From NCBI GenBank assembly GCA_947561715.1, contig OX387201.1, forward strand, positions 18,676,001 to 18,740,000: a stretch of 64,000 bases of DNA, given 5' to 3'. Below the pieces are notes generated by a model. The model was not told the DNA's origin, made no database searches, and was given only the letters and a program-made list of their open reading frames with translations. The stretch comes from Ascidia mentula (Eukaryota > Chordata > Ascidiacea > Phlebobranchia > Ascidiidae). The position numbers and the translations under genes were made by a program. Below are positions 63,857 to 64,000 of this stretch, one piece after another (within the stretch, counting starts at the first letter, position 1; every line of letters begins with the position of its first letter).

Positions 63857-64000
63857 GTAAATTATTCAAATTTTTGTTGCAAATTTATATGGTTTGCAAA
63901 TTTAATTGGAGTGACTAGAAGAAGCCTTGCTCTATTCTGTTTTTACGATCAACGGTACTAGTACAATCCTTGTTAATATTACTGAATACTAGCTTGGACA

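Overview
The window looks like nuclear DNA of a chordate with a compact genome, most likely an ascidian tunicate (Ciona-like). The reasons are short GT-AG introns, mostly AT-rich spacers, single-copy versions of vertebrate gene families (CHEK1, PIM, LAMTOR5, UXT, FAM185A, CFAP300, HS6ST), and short tRNA-derived and TTGAT-tailed repeats. Species is inferred from gene content, not proven. No bacterial, phage, CRISPR or rRNA features and no intact virus-like element were seen.

Layout. 1-18.8 kb is almost gene-free. It holds a perfect 119-bp tandem duplication, three copies of a short TTGAT-tailed retroposon end, a tRNA-like SINE, a mariner-type MITE and one orphan exon resembling the Sin3-binding N terminus of Mad/Mnt repressors. 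18.9-30.9 kb is a dense cluster: FAM185A (+) converges on LAMTOR5 (-) with 26 bp between stop codons; UXT (-) follows; a heparan sulfate 6-O-sulfotransferase (+) converges on CHEK1 (-); and a 78-residue LYR-motif mitochondrial-type gene (+) follows. 31-33 kb is a nest of SINE-like repeats, partly inverted. 34.4-48.2 kb is a single PIM kinase gene (+) with a 9.97-kb GC/CpG-rich intron and a 3' UTR carrying five AU-rich decay nonamers. 48.2-57.4 kb is gene-free, with CREB-type and E-box palindromes. 57.4-64 kb holds a divergent sigma-1-receptor/ERG2 family gene (+), CFAP300 (-), and the 5' part of a PLP-dependent D-cysteine desulfhydrase/ACC-deaminase-like gene (+) that runs off the right edge.

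The genes do not form one pathway. Themes are DNA-damage and growth signalling (CHEK1, PIM, LAMTOR5), Golgi glycan modification (HS6ST), chaperone/transcription cofactor (UXT), cilium assembly (CFAP300), ER membrane (sigma-like) and probable mitochondrial functions (FAM185A, LYR protein, PLP enzyme).

Most unusual points: a sigma-1-like protein in which both conserved ligand-pocket acidic residues are hydrophobic; 16 perfect TGACGTCA octamers where about one is expected; the AU-rich element array after PIM; and an amino-acid desulfhydrase-type enzyme in an animal genome. Exon boundaries were deduced by hand from reading frame, splice consensus and remembered homologous proteins.
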